DNA from: Sabellastarte sp. h YS-2021 | Taxonomy: Eukaryota > Annelida > Polychaeta > Sabellida > Sabellidae | DNA: 64,000 nucleotides | Assembly (NCBI GenBank): GCA_964017235.1 | Contig: OZ024940.1 | Location: forward strand, 27,646,573-27,710,572 | Direction: 5' to 3' | Shown: piece by piece, positions 11,283 through 20,325 of the stretch | How positions within the stretch are numbered: position 1 is the first letter of the stretch | Layout: each line of letters starts with the position of its first letter | The notes under the pieces: model-generated | Seen by the model: the letters and a program-made list of their open reading frames with translations, nothing else | Databases searched by the model: none | What the model was told of the DNA's origin: nothing | Translations under genes and position numbers: made by a program

Positions 11283-11418
11283 CTGAGACATATCACTGAC
11301 ATTGTTCCATTGTTCTTCACTGACAAACATCTGACATTGGGATTATTTGGGTCTCTTGTGACCTTGGCTACTCTGCCGCTCAAGATACCATTGATTGCAT
11401 CAGAGGTTGTAAGGATAT
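11283..11418 (-). CDS. Possible internal exon of an unidentified gene
   Basis: 136 nt on the minus strand bounded by a pyrimidine-rich acceptor (TTCTTATATTTCTAG) and a donor (CTCAG|GTACAT). In the phase 2+44 codons+2 it reads without stops: DAINGILSGRVAKVTRDPNN, then VRCLSVKNNGTMSVICL. The composition is protein-like and the end phase matches the putative terminal exon at 10184-10223. No family recognised. A plus-strand open frame over the same bases looks like its shadow. Confidence 0.45.
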
Positions 11419-11589
11419 CTAGAAATATAAGAAATATGGTAAACCAGCAGTGCCAAATGTACTACTATTGTAAGGATATAAAAGGTGATACGGTGTGCGG
11501 AGTAGTGGATAACTTGCTAGCCTTCCACGTCTCCTGTCCAGGACCGTTTCTTAGCCTGATCTGGAGTTAGAAACTTTACAGTAGCTTAC

Positions 11590-11786
11590 CCCTGCCTGAA
11601 GGTCTTCAGTACCGAATCTTAGCCATCTAGTATGTGCTGCTTTATCCATGCCCGGGTATGTTTTGACCTATATTATGTGTTGAAACTTTCAACAACTTGA
11701 AAGCTCTATTAAACTGATGGTAGAAGTCTGGTTCATAGCCATAGTTCATAACCATTTTGTTGGCACATGTATGTATATCCCTCACA
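11590..11786 (-). pseudogene. Possible exon of the same unidentified gene, with a frame problem
   Basis: 197 nt between an acceptor (CTAATTTTCAG, ending at 11787) and a donor (GCAGGG|GTAAGC, next base 11589). The first 47 codons read VRDIHTCANKMVMNYGYEPD, FYHQFNRAFKLLKVS and so on, then hit a stop; the frame shifted by one continues as MDKAAHTRWLRFGTEDLQAG to the donor. The terminal phases (1 nt at each end) match the exon at 11283-11418 only in the first frame. Either two compensating small indels have occurred, or the sequence has an error here, or the gene is dead. The family is not recognised. Confidence 0.4.
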
Positions 11787-12080
11787 CTGAAAATTAGTTT
11801 ACATGTGTGACAAATTTGCACAATTGGTTTCGCATAAATATTGCATAAAAATTGCTAAGGTCTTGGCCAAAGTTATAAACAAATAGTTTGTGTTATTCAC
11901 AATAAAATGTCACACTTTTTCTTGTTGTGCATTTCAGCTCCATCACCACAATAATAATAAGCATATTGGTAAACCATCCTGCAAAATTATTACAGACCTC
12001 AGTGGCAAAATGGTTACCAATTTTGACATTTTATGTATTGAATTTTTCCTAAATAACTGAAGGTTCAGTAGCAGGTCATG

Positions 12081-12220
12081 ACAATTTAGGGTCTGACGTG
12101 AAATGCCATAACTATTGAAACGGTTGTAAGTCTTATATATATTTCAAGAGTTCAACTTTGTTTTGAATAATCAAGCTCTAGTTATTATAGATATGGCTTT
12201 CACATCAGGCCCTAAATTGT
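12081..12220. repeat. Imperfect inverted repeat (stem-loop)
   Basis: The left arm at 12081-12115 (ACAATTTAGGGTCTGACGTG, then AAATGCCATAACTA) is nearly the reverse complement of the right arm at 12181-12220 (GATATGGCTTTCACATC, then AGGCCCTAAATTGT). Loop about 65 bp. It may be a small MITE-like element or a transcribed hairpin; no flanking duplication was recognised. Confidence 0.55.
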
Positions 12221-12479
12221 TGTTAAAAGCCAGCCAGTTGATTTTGTTATGTAATCAGATTGTGGTTACCAAAGGTTTCAGATATTAAGCTGAAAATGCC
12301 TTTAACATGTGATTGCTTGGTAAAACTAAAGCTACTTCGCGTCATCATAATACAGATGAAAAAAGTAGAATGCTATCCTTTACAACTGAAAAAAATGTCA
12401 AAATCTGCCAATTATCAACAATACGCAGAAGCCTCATAAATCATGGCTCCATGTGTGATTGACTAAGTAAGATAGAATC

Positions 12480-13105
12480 CTCTTGGAGTCTACAATAATT
12501 TGGTATGGTAATCCCGGCCAACTGTTTCCCACTGGGTACAAGTCAGTTTTTCAATATACGGGGATGGATTATATGTGGTGTTCCCTAAACCCCAAATCCA
12601 CTTAATTTTAAATAAATATTCAACATTCACATGACACTTATAAAAACCAAAATATTTCCTTCCTGAGAGTGATGTTTTAAAGTTTAAAAAAGGGTTTGCC
12701 GATTGGTTATTGTACACAAAATACAGGATTAATAAAGTTTCTTCAAATTCTCAAGATCTTTTTTTAAATGGACTAAGTTAAAAATGGACCAATAGATTTC
12801 TGTTCATGTCATTAGGCAGGTAGCTGTTCTTTTAGACGTTTATTGGGCCCACAATTTTCCAACACCAATGCATATGACATCTCGAATAAAGCCATTGCAA
12901 GGAACATTCATTTGTGTGTTTATACAAATGTAACTGTTTATAAAAAGTGAAGAATTGATATATTTGATTCGTTTATTTGAATACATTTGATTAACTCTGT
13001 CTTCTCCAAATTTTCTCCACCTTCTAACAAACAACCTTAACTGTTTCTTCTTTGTTCTGTATTCTTTGTGTTAGTTTGTAAGAGAGTTCCTGAGAATGGA
13101 ATCCA
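12480..13105 (-). other. Possible decayed 3' part of the Tx1-like LINE
   Basis: Downstream of the LINE ORF2 on the minus strand lie two open stretches (12840-13034 and 12490-12717) with lysine- and aromatic-rich composition such as VRRWRKFGEDRVNQMYSNKR and SGRKYFGFYKCHVNVEYLF. An AATAAA lies on the minus strand near 12845. They could be the tail of ORF2 and its 3' region, but I cannot align them to known motifs, and no poly-A tail or target duplication was found. Confidence 0.25.
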
Positions 13106-14903
13106 CTAAACATCTTCCACTTCTAGATAAGGATTGGCCCACATTGACATGACAATTGACATCTCAAGAAATATATTATCTTTATTAAATATTGCATGCA
13201 ACACAGATGAGCTTAAAGTAAGATGATCTATATGAATTAAATTCCCCATAACCTTTTTGAAACGATTTGTTAAACATTTACTAATAATTTTGTAATCCAA
13301 ACACAACAGTGAAATTGGCCTCCAATATTTTAAATCATAAGCTTTTTCAGGATCTTTACAAATTAAAGTTATTATTCCTAATCTCTGTGTCCTTGATAAG
13401 ATTCCCCTCCTAAAACAAGTATTTGCCATATTCACAAAATAATCCCCAATAAGTTCCCAATTTAAAATATAAAATTCCTTTGGTAACCCCATCCACCCCA
13501 GGAGATATATTATTCTTCATTTTTGACAAAGCATTAAAACATTCACACTTGGTTAAAAGACCTTCACACAATTGACTATGTTCCTCAGTTAATACATTTA
13601 AATCTGACAAAAAATAATCCACTAAACTTTGGTCAATAGATTCTTTTGTAAACAACTGTTTATAAAACTCCCTCACATGAAACAAAATATCATCCTTCTT
13701 TTTAACAAAATCCCCCTCCCTTACTTCTAATTTATCTATAAACTTACGCTTTGCCCTATGACATTCTTTATTTAAGAAAAGTCTTGATGGCTTTTCATCA
13801 AAACTAAGTTTATTAACTTTTGACCTAACCCTATATCCCTCACTATACTCTTCCAACAATTGATTCAAATTATCTTCACACTCTTGAACTTCATTTTTAT
13901 ATATCCCAGGAAAAGATGTATTCAAATTATAAAAGTTATGAAACTGTTTCTGTAATGTTTTAAATTTAGACCTAAATATCATATTTAACCTTTTAGAATG
14001 AATTATAGTCAAACTTTTACACTCTTCTTTAAATAAATCCCAAATTTCAGGTCCAATATTTTCAACATTTAACAACATTTTATCACACAAAAGCTTCAAA
14101 TCCTCTTTAAAATTAAGGTCACCTAGCACTGAAGTATTCAATTTCCATTACCCAGGACCCATAACACAATCAATTTCATCTATATTTAAAGACATCTGAA
14201 CTAAACAATGGTCAGAAAAAAACACTCTGCACAGGAATATGACAACAAGTAACAATATGATTCATTAAAAACTTTGATACATAAAAACGATCAAGCCTAC
14301 ACAATACTTTGCCCCTTTCTGCCATACCCTCCCAAGTAAACTCTCTTATTATTAAACAATGTTCTAAATACATCTACTAACCCAAAGTCTTTCTTCATCT
14401 GACACAACTCATTAACACCCCCATCACCCACCAACACATTGCCCCCTTTCTTATCCAAACCTAAATTCTCCACAAAATTAAAATCACCCCCAAAAACAAT
14501 ATTCTTCTTAATTACAAAATATTTTGCTAAATTTAATAAAAATACTTTCCTCTCCCCTACTATATTTAGCAAGTAAACATTAATAAATTTATACTCTATA
14601 CCCCTTATTAACAAATCTAAAACCAAATATCTACCCTTAATATCAAAATCAAAATTTAAAACAGTATAATCTAAGGATTTACTTAACAAAACTACCTACC
14701 CCGCATGAATGATTTTGCCCCCAAGACCAGAAACATTTCCCCAAATAACCCAGACTAAATTGCTTTCCCTCCTTAATATTACAACAATGTGTTTCTTGAA
14801 CAAACACCACATCCAACCCCTCTAACTTAACCATATTGAAAACATTTACCCTCTAATTTATGTCTCTAATTCCCCTTACATTTAAACTACCTATATTCAA
14901 CAT
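13106..14903 (-). pseudogene. LINE ORF2: endonuclease and partial reverse transcriptase
   Basis: The start is taken at 14903 (MLNIGSLNVRGIRD), the usual APE opening. EGLDVVFVQETHC and GGDFNFVENLGLD are endonuclease motifs; the GDFN aspartate/asparagine box is intact. RT begins with KMKNNISPGVDG near 13510 and continues with KYWRPISLLCLDYKIISK near 13310. The frame is interrupted by in-frame stops near 14855 and 14690, and by further frame changes near 14200 and 13490. The YADD catalytic box and the C-terminal half of RT are missing or unrecognisable; the last readable stretch ends at 13106. The protein would nick target DNA and prime reverse transcription there. Non-functional as it stands. 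Confidence 0.75.
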
Positions 14904-15142
14904 TATATTTAACATATAACACCTTTAAAGCAGATAAATACATGACAAAGATGAGCAACAAAGAAAAAAAATATATATACACATTACATATATAACATTT
15001 TCATAATATATTAATAAAAACAGTAGCTTACATACATAAAAATATCTATATAAACACAAATCCATATTCCAAAAACAAGTCAACAAAACCGTTCCATATC
15101 CGTCCACAATAAATAGACACACTTTGCCCCTTGCACAAATCC

Positions 15143-16398
15143 TCATCCTTTACCAAATTGCTTCTTTGCTACGTGGAATTTCTTCTTCTTAACCACTACC
15201 TTCGGCTTTTCTTTACCCAGTCTCTTCAATGTATTCTTCTTCTTACCTCCCGTCACCACAGGAGAGCCAGACTCATCAATAATCAGTTCTGTATCAGTCA
15301 ACTTGTCATCCCTTTTCCCCGTCTCTTCCTCTGTCCAGTCCAATTTAGAGAGCACCTGATCAGTCTCATTATCTGTATCCTCCATGCTCAAATAACGATC
15401 AGTCTCATTCGAATTTTCTTTCCCACCATCATTGCCATCATCATCCCTCTCATCTTCCTGCCCACCAGCAATAAAACTCTGCACAGTTTCTGAACTTCCT
15501 TCTGATTCTGACTTTCTGCCTCATCTAGTGCCGGCCTAGCCCTGTCACTGTCATCAAAGAAATCGTGAACAACTTCACCAGTCTTGGCAGCAGTTGCTGA
15601 ACCCCGAGCTTTCCCAGCGTAACTGTTTTCCTCGCTGCAGTCCTCCGAAGTATGATCACCATACTTCTGACAATGTCTACAAAATGACTCATAACAGTTC
15701 TGCCTGGTATGGCAAACTTTGTTACACCTGAAACAAACAGGACCTCTCCCTGGAATGGTTAGCAGAAACTTAAGATTTTCTCCATCATAAAAAAGTTCAT
15801 CAGTTGATGGAACTTCAACACCTTCACTCATTTCTATTATGATATTTGATACTGTTGACTTCACATGCTCAAAACCTTGAATCTTTGAATAGTCCCACTT
15901 GGCTGAGTGTACAGTCCCATACTTTGACACATTCACAAGCACATCTGCCATTGGTACATAAACTGGAAGCCAGTGAATACACATCTGTACAATGTCTGAC
16001 CTCAATGAAAAGACTCTAGCCTGATGTCCTTTAGGCTTCGGTTGTAGAGCCAAAGCCCTTGCCACAGCTTCCTTAGAACCCAAAGTCAATAACCATTTGC
16101 TGTTATCATTCAATGGTCCCAATGCAACAATATCTTCTCTATCCAGATCCGACAAAGAATCCAAGACATAATCTCTAAGGTAGGGCTTTCCAATCATTGG
16201 AAAGGTCAACTTCACTGTAAAGTCCTGGTTATATTCATTTTCACTGTGTAAAACGTCTTCCTGGAGGTCCTTCAAAACTTTACCAGATACTGCAGCCTTC
16301 TTCATATTCTTATATGCATTTTCGTAAGTTTCCTTTAAAGATACAGATTTCATCTGTCGCAAAGCCACATTTATTGCTTTACTAACTGGATCCGTCAT
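15143..16398 (-). pseudogene. LINE ORF1: RRM-like and CCHC protein
   Basis: The start is placed at 16398 (MTDPVSKAIN); an ATG 39 nt further upstream at 16437 gives a poor hydrophobic leader. Residues about 60-200 have the alternating pattern of two RRM-like folds (FTVKLTFPMIGKPYL, WLLTLGSKEAV, IHWLPVYVPMADV). Two zinc knuckles follow: CFRCNKVCHTRQNC (about 222-235) and CRHCQKYGDHTSEDC (about 240-254). The tail is Asp/Glu-rich and then Lys-rich. A frameshift near 15480 separates the first ~305 codons from the last ~113 (15143-15484, ending KKQFGKG). ORF1 proteins of Tx1-type LINEs bind the element RNA and form the RNP; that role is inferred by family. Confidence 0.75.
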
Positions 16399-16495
16399 TT
16401 TCCTAATATTTTGAACCAAAAAAAAAACAAAAACCAATATGATATTATAATAATATAATGATAATAATAATAATCGCCCTCAGATCATATCGTGT

Positions 16496-16523
16496 GATCT
16501 TAGCCAAAAGGCCGAGAAGCGAT
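16496..16523 (-). ncRNA. U2 snRNA 5' fragment (nt 1-28)
   Basis: The minus strand starts at 16523 with ATCGCTTCTCGGCCTTTTGG and continues CTAAGATC, identical to nucleotides 1-28 of metazoan U2 snRNA. The match stops at 16496, exactly where the LINE 5' region begins; only a weak resemblance (ATCTG) persists beyond. The branch-site-pairing region and Sm site are absent, so this is a fragment. It is either the 5' flank of a U2-targeted LINE insertion or a U2/LINE chimera. Confidence 0.85.
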
Positions 16524-16864
16524 GCCGCACCAGGCTCTTGAGGCAAGTGTTAAGCAGAGAGTCACTGTTCAGATTTCGGTTGTGATCCTACGAATAATGG
16601 GCGCTTGGCCTGGTGAATATCAGCCTTGGGAGCAAAACTCTTAAATGTGGCCGGACAAGATGTTTTACCTGTCCTCATGTTTTTGATGATGTCCACCAAG
16701 TCAGAGGGCCAAAGGGGTAAGTATCTTGCAAAACAACTCTCACAGTAAGGTAATAAAAGACATTATGGAGAATAATTTTCACATGCTACATGTTATTTCA
16801 AATTTAAAGAAATGTAAGCTTTTTCTGATGAAGGAGTGAAGCTCCGAAAGCTCAAATCAATTTT
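16524..16864. other. Unassigned sequence upstream of the U2 fragment
   Basis: No gene recognised. If the U2 fragment came from a real U2 gene, its promoter would lie here (minus-strand sense). The interval also contains a strong donor-like GGGGTAAGTAT near 16715 and a hammerhead-like core at 16825-16849. Confidence 0.4.
16825..16853 (+). other. Hammerhead-like core motif, uncertain
   Basis: CTGATGA (16825-16831), a short stem GGAG/CTCC with loop TGAAG (16833-16845), then GAAA (16846-16849) reproduce the order of the hammerhead ribozyme core. A bulged A precedes the stem, and no clear stem I/III with a cleavage site was found. AGCTTT (16818-16823) and AAAGCT (16847-16852) pair as an alternative stem, so this may be an ordinary hairpin. 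Confidence 0.3.
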
Positions 16865-17042
16865 TTTATTTTATATGCTCTTTGTTTTTATTTTATTTTA
16901 TATGCTCTTTGCTTTTACTTTGTTTATTATTTCATAAAGAATAAATGAGACAAACTTTCTTCATGCTGTTGACATAAGATACATTTTGGGCTTTTAACAA
17001 TTTTTCTAAAGGAATATAAATATTGGTTCACTGGTAAGATAT
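16865..17042 (-). mobile_element. Older LINE, 3' part (left of the array)
   Basis: On the minus strand 17042-16929 reads LPVNQYLYSFRKIVKS then PKCILCQQHEESLSHLFF, the C-terminal Cys/His motif of L1/Tx1-type ORF2 proteins (C-x2-C-x3-H...H), ending in TAA TAA. An A-rich tail follows with a tandem AAAGAGCATATAAAATAAAA unit repeated twice (16862-16920). Its upstream half lies at 63478-64000, on the far side of the Gypsy array; the reading frame is continuous when one ATAT is counted once. Confidence 0.75.
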
Positions 17043-17243
17043 TGAGATGACCCTGTCATCTCGTAGTCGACGAGTCCGTGAGATTTTTTATATAATCTAC
17101 AGAGTTGTGAAAGGTCTCAGTCCATAGCATTTTATGTGTAAATTGTTTTAAATATTAAACTTAAGCTTGTCACCTTAAGATATTCACAGTATTTTATTAG
17201 CTTTTTGTCGAATATTACTGGAATTTGTGTCGTCCATCTTTTT

Positions 17244-17437
17244 GTGATGACGTCATCACTCTTCGAGTTCAACAGCAATATATATTTCTATTTGTTGTAA
17301 GCGATCCAGTTAAGAACTGCCACCGATGCGGTGTTCGGTGTATGCAAATTATCTACGAATCCTCATAAGCGGTGCAGAACTGCCACCGATGCGGTGTTCA
17401 GTGTATGCAAATTAGGTTACGAATCCTCTATATAAGG
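17244..17437 (+). promoter_or_regulatory. LTR promoter: CRE palindrome, two octamers, TATA
   Basis: GTGATGACGTCATCAC (17244-17259) is a perfect 16-bp palindrome holding the CRE/ATF site TGACGTCA. A ~63-bp unit beginning GAACTGCCACCGATGCGG is repeated at 17314-17376 and 17377-17428; each copy carries the POU octamer ATGCAAAT (17342-17349, 17405-17412). TATATAAGG follows at 17429-17437. The same layout recurs in the other LTRs (for example 61588-61603, 61686-61693, 61749-61756, 61773-61780 in LTR 5), with one base changed in the CRE of LTRs 2 and 3. Factor binding is inferred. Confidence 0.7.
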
Positions 17438-17774
17438 GACGGAAATTGAATCGCTCTTCGGTGTGTTGAGCCGCTCTAACGGAAGGTACACTCAGTGCTT
17501 CTGAATTTTACTGACATTTGTTCGATTTTGTCTGATTTGCTTGATTTATTTTCGGGTCCGGTTACATTGAATAATTGCTTTTATATTATCACAAGTTGAC
17601 AGAAACTCTCAGTAAATTTGGTTTGGATATTTTATTCATTTGCTGTCATTTTGACAGATGGGTGGGGTTTCCCTCCAATTTGTTTACAAACAAATGCTCA
17701 TGATTTTGACAGTTGTTACAACTGAGAGTAATTCTTGACTTGTAATTGTTATGTAATGATGCCGGTGTAAATAG

Positions 17775-18000
17775 TATTTCGACTGCAGTTTATTTATTTT
17801 ATCTTGTGTTTCACCATATATTTCATTTGACTGATAACTGTAGTATTTTTGTGATAGTTAGGATGCATATTTGACTAAATATTGCAGTGTTATTATTTTG
17901 ACTGACTACTTTGACTACAGTATTATTATCATTCTTATTCGCTGACTGCTGACTGCAGTGTTTTTATCATCATCATTAGTTACTGACTGCAGTGATATTG
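17775..18000 (+). repeat. GACTGCAGT-rich degenerate repeat within the LTR
   Basis: ACTGCAGT or close variants recur at roughly 30-50 bp spacing, each followed by T/A-rich sequence (TTTATT, ATTTTTGTG, GTTATTATT, ATTATTATC, GTTTTTATC). Seen in every LTR; LTR 5 has fewer units in one section. Possibly an old minisatellite within the transcribed part of the LTR. Confidence 0.5.
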
Positions 18001-18353
18001 CTATTCTTGTTTCTTATTAGTCGTGTACGTGTATAGTTATTCCAATGCTGTAGTAACTTTTTGTCATGTTGTTCTGATATTTTACTGAACAGCATTTTCG
18101 CATTTCTGTCAAACAACATATATAAATCCATGATTATTTAAAATAAATATACATTTAAGATTATATAATTGCTTGTTCTTTACAACTTTTAACCAATAAA
18201 TTATCATCAGCTGAGTCTATTGGCACAGGCGTCAATAATTACAACTCTGTTGGTGATTTTCCAATCCGAACCTGATATCTTGCAAACTGCCACCTTTGAA
18301 CACAACGCGAGAACTGTATTGAAAAATACACTTTGGGCTTAAGGGTCGTTACA

Positions 18354-19230
18354 GAAATTTTTGGTGCCGTGACCAGGATTGGAAATTTTTATCATTTATT
18401 TATAACTGGTTCAATGGTGTATATGTTCTGGTTTGTTTGGTTTGTTTGTGGTTGAGTGATTACATATACAGTCACTGTTCACATGTAATTTCATGACTTA
18501 AAATAGTGACCAACTTATTTAGACATACTATTATTGGGTGTGGTGTGAATGTTATACTGTATGATTGATTACTGTTAACATATATTCACTGCACTAAATG
18601 TGGATGCTATAAATGACATAAAACAGTAATTGTTTGAATGTAGATTACTGTTAACATTTGATGTTTCATGAAGGCTTTTGGCCCTCAAATGAACATTTTC
18701 GTGATATAAAACAGTAATTGTTGCTTGTTAACACATTTATTCACAATATACACCACAAAGAAAATGTATCACTGTTCACATAAAAGTAATAACACAAAAG
18801 GGTTTCTTACCTGAGGTGAATTACTGAATGATATAAAACAGTGATTTGTGTGAATGTGTTGTTGAAATAACACAAAAGTCACACCACTAAAGGTGTGGTT
18901 ACTGAGGTGTATACAGTGGTGTGTGTGCAAGTTTGATTGTGGTATTACTGTAACACAGTAGTAACACTAGAAAGTGAATTACTATATGGTGATATAAACA
19001 GTAATACTAGGGTGGTACTGTGAATGAGTATATTACTGGCATCACCAGTGACAACACAAAGGTTTCTGCCTTGAGATGTAACACTTAAGTAAACACCAGT
19101 AACATCAAGGATTCACTTCAAAACTGTTTGTTTACAGAAGCAGTCGTCGGCGTCGGGTCTGTCATTAACACTAGTCTTAGATTTCTGATTTGTTGGCTAT
19201 CATTTGGACATTAGGTTTCTAACATTAGCA
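18354..19230 (+). other. Leader of copy 1 with tRNA-His primer site
   Basis: Eight bases after the LTR, TGGTGCCGTGACCAGGATT (18362-18380) is complementary to the 3' end of animal tRNA-His including CCA, so minus-strand DNA synthesis is probably primed by tRNA-His. The ~850-bp leader before gag has repeated ACAGTAAT and inverse ATTACTGT motifs (three of each by eye) and a CACCACTAAAGGTGTGG hairpin, suggesting a folded leader that could include the packaging signal. Confidence 0.7.
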
Positions 19231-20325
19231 ATGACTTCTAGGAAATCTAGTAGTTGGATGCAAGTTGTATCTGATTGGATTCCCAAATGGCCTAGGAAAC
19301 AGGGGAAGGGTCATGAGAATGTGACTGGATTAGATGAAGAAGTTCAGTTTAATCAGATTCCCGATAGGTATGGAAAAGGTAGACTGAATAGGTCAGTCCC
19401 AGTCAATCAGAACTATTTCCCAGCCCATGTAGTTCAGGATAAAGGTGATCAAGATGAGGTTGACATATTTTATGACACCTCAGATGAGCTCAATGACCAT
19501 GTTATGCATTCAACACCTGTAGGTGTAGGTAGTAGGGGGAAATCTCAAAGAAAAATGACAGTGATACTGGGCTAAGACCAGACATAGAGGTAAGACCACG
19601 ACAGAGGGATGGGTACATGTATGGTCGGCCTGTCAACACGAATGTAGGTGTACAAAGGAGACCAATACATATCCCATCTGAGCCAGTTATTCCAAATCTG
19701 TGTAGGGCTAAGGGGAATAAGCCAGTGGACAATATTCCAGGCAGGCCACTCGGACATAGGTCAAATGTCTGTCATGGAGTTTGGATATACACTTAGGAGA
19801 CTAGCTGTCAGTGCCTTTCCAAATATTCCACATGATTGTCAGGAACAGTGGGTATTAGATCAGTTTTTCCTTGGTCTGGATAGACCCGAGTTGAAGAAAC
19901 ATGTTCAGTTTGGTCATCCTAGGACTCTGAATGAAGCTATTTCTTTAGCCATGGAGTATGAGAGTTTTGAGTATGGGGATGGTCAAAAGAGGTTCATGTC
20001 AAAACCAGTTAACAGAGGAAGGGATGGTCAGGTAAATCAGCTAGACAAGGCTGGGAGTAAGGATGATTTACTTCAGAAAATTTTGATTTCTCTGCAGAAT
20101 AGTTCTAGGGAGCTTGGTTTACTGAAAAATGATGTGAATCAGATCAAGACTCGTACCTCTAAGGTTATAGAAAAGGGAAACATGAGTCAATCCAAGTCCA
20201 AGTTTGAGAGTTCTCAGGTTCAGTGTTTAAAGTGTAAGGAGTTTGGGCACTATCAGAAGGACTGTCCTAAACAGTTCAAGTCAGGTCAAAATGGGGACAT
20301 TTTGGCAAATCTTCCAGTCAGTTAA
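19231..20325 (+). pseudogene. Gypsy copy 1 gag region
   Basis: The start is taken at ATGACTTCTAGG (19231, MTSRKSSSWM); an ATG 27 bp upstream is in the same frame. The later part is a retrotransposon-gag capsid-like helical region (FGYTLRRLAVSAFPNI, QWVLDQFFLGLDRPELKKHV), then a basic linker and one CCHC zinc knuckle CLKCKEFGHYQKDC near 20225-20270. Gag forms the particle that packages element RNA. The capsid-like region is shorter than in copies 3 and 4. Broken. Confidence 0.8.

Larger units (their letters stand above)
13106..16495 (-). mobile_element. Tx1-like LINE (APE type, two ORFs), broken
   Basis: Minus-strand order: short 5' region with an (ATT)n tract, ORF1 with two CCHC knuckles, a ~240-bp spacer, then ORF2 with apurinic-like endonuclease and the N-terminal part of RT. 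Two-ORF architecture, CCHC-bearing ORF1 and RPISLL..DYKI in RT suggest the Tx1 clade. The 5' end directly abuts the first 28 nt of U2 snRNA. The catalytic second half of RT was not found, so the copy is incomplete as well as interrupted. The 3' end is not defined; it may extend to about 12480. Confidence 0.75.
17043..18353 (+). repeat. LTR 1
   Basis: 1311 bp from TGAGATGACC to GTCGTTACA (TG...CA). It starts with a 7-bp hairpin (GAGATGA/TCATCTC, loop CCCTG). It contains a CRE palindrome, duplicated octamer-bearing upstream repeats, a TATA box and a run of GACTGCAGT-like repeats downstream, with AATAAA at 18142-18147. Confidence 0.9.

Noticed and set aside
11277-11570. 97-codon plus-strand open frame
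   Set aside because: It overlaps, on the opposite strand, the better supported splice-bounded block 11283-11418.
15131-15493. 120-codon plus-strand open frame opposite the LINE ORF1
   Set aside because: Antisense shadow of the acidic/basic tail of ORF1; no start context or family resemblance.
16496-16523. A functional U2 snRNA gene
   Set aside because: Only nucleotides 1-28 are present; the branch-site-pairing region and Sm site are missing.
18362-18380. Part of a tRNA gene
   Set aside because: Only the complement of a tRNA 3' end is present, repeated after every LTR; it is the primer-binding site.
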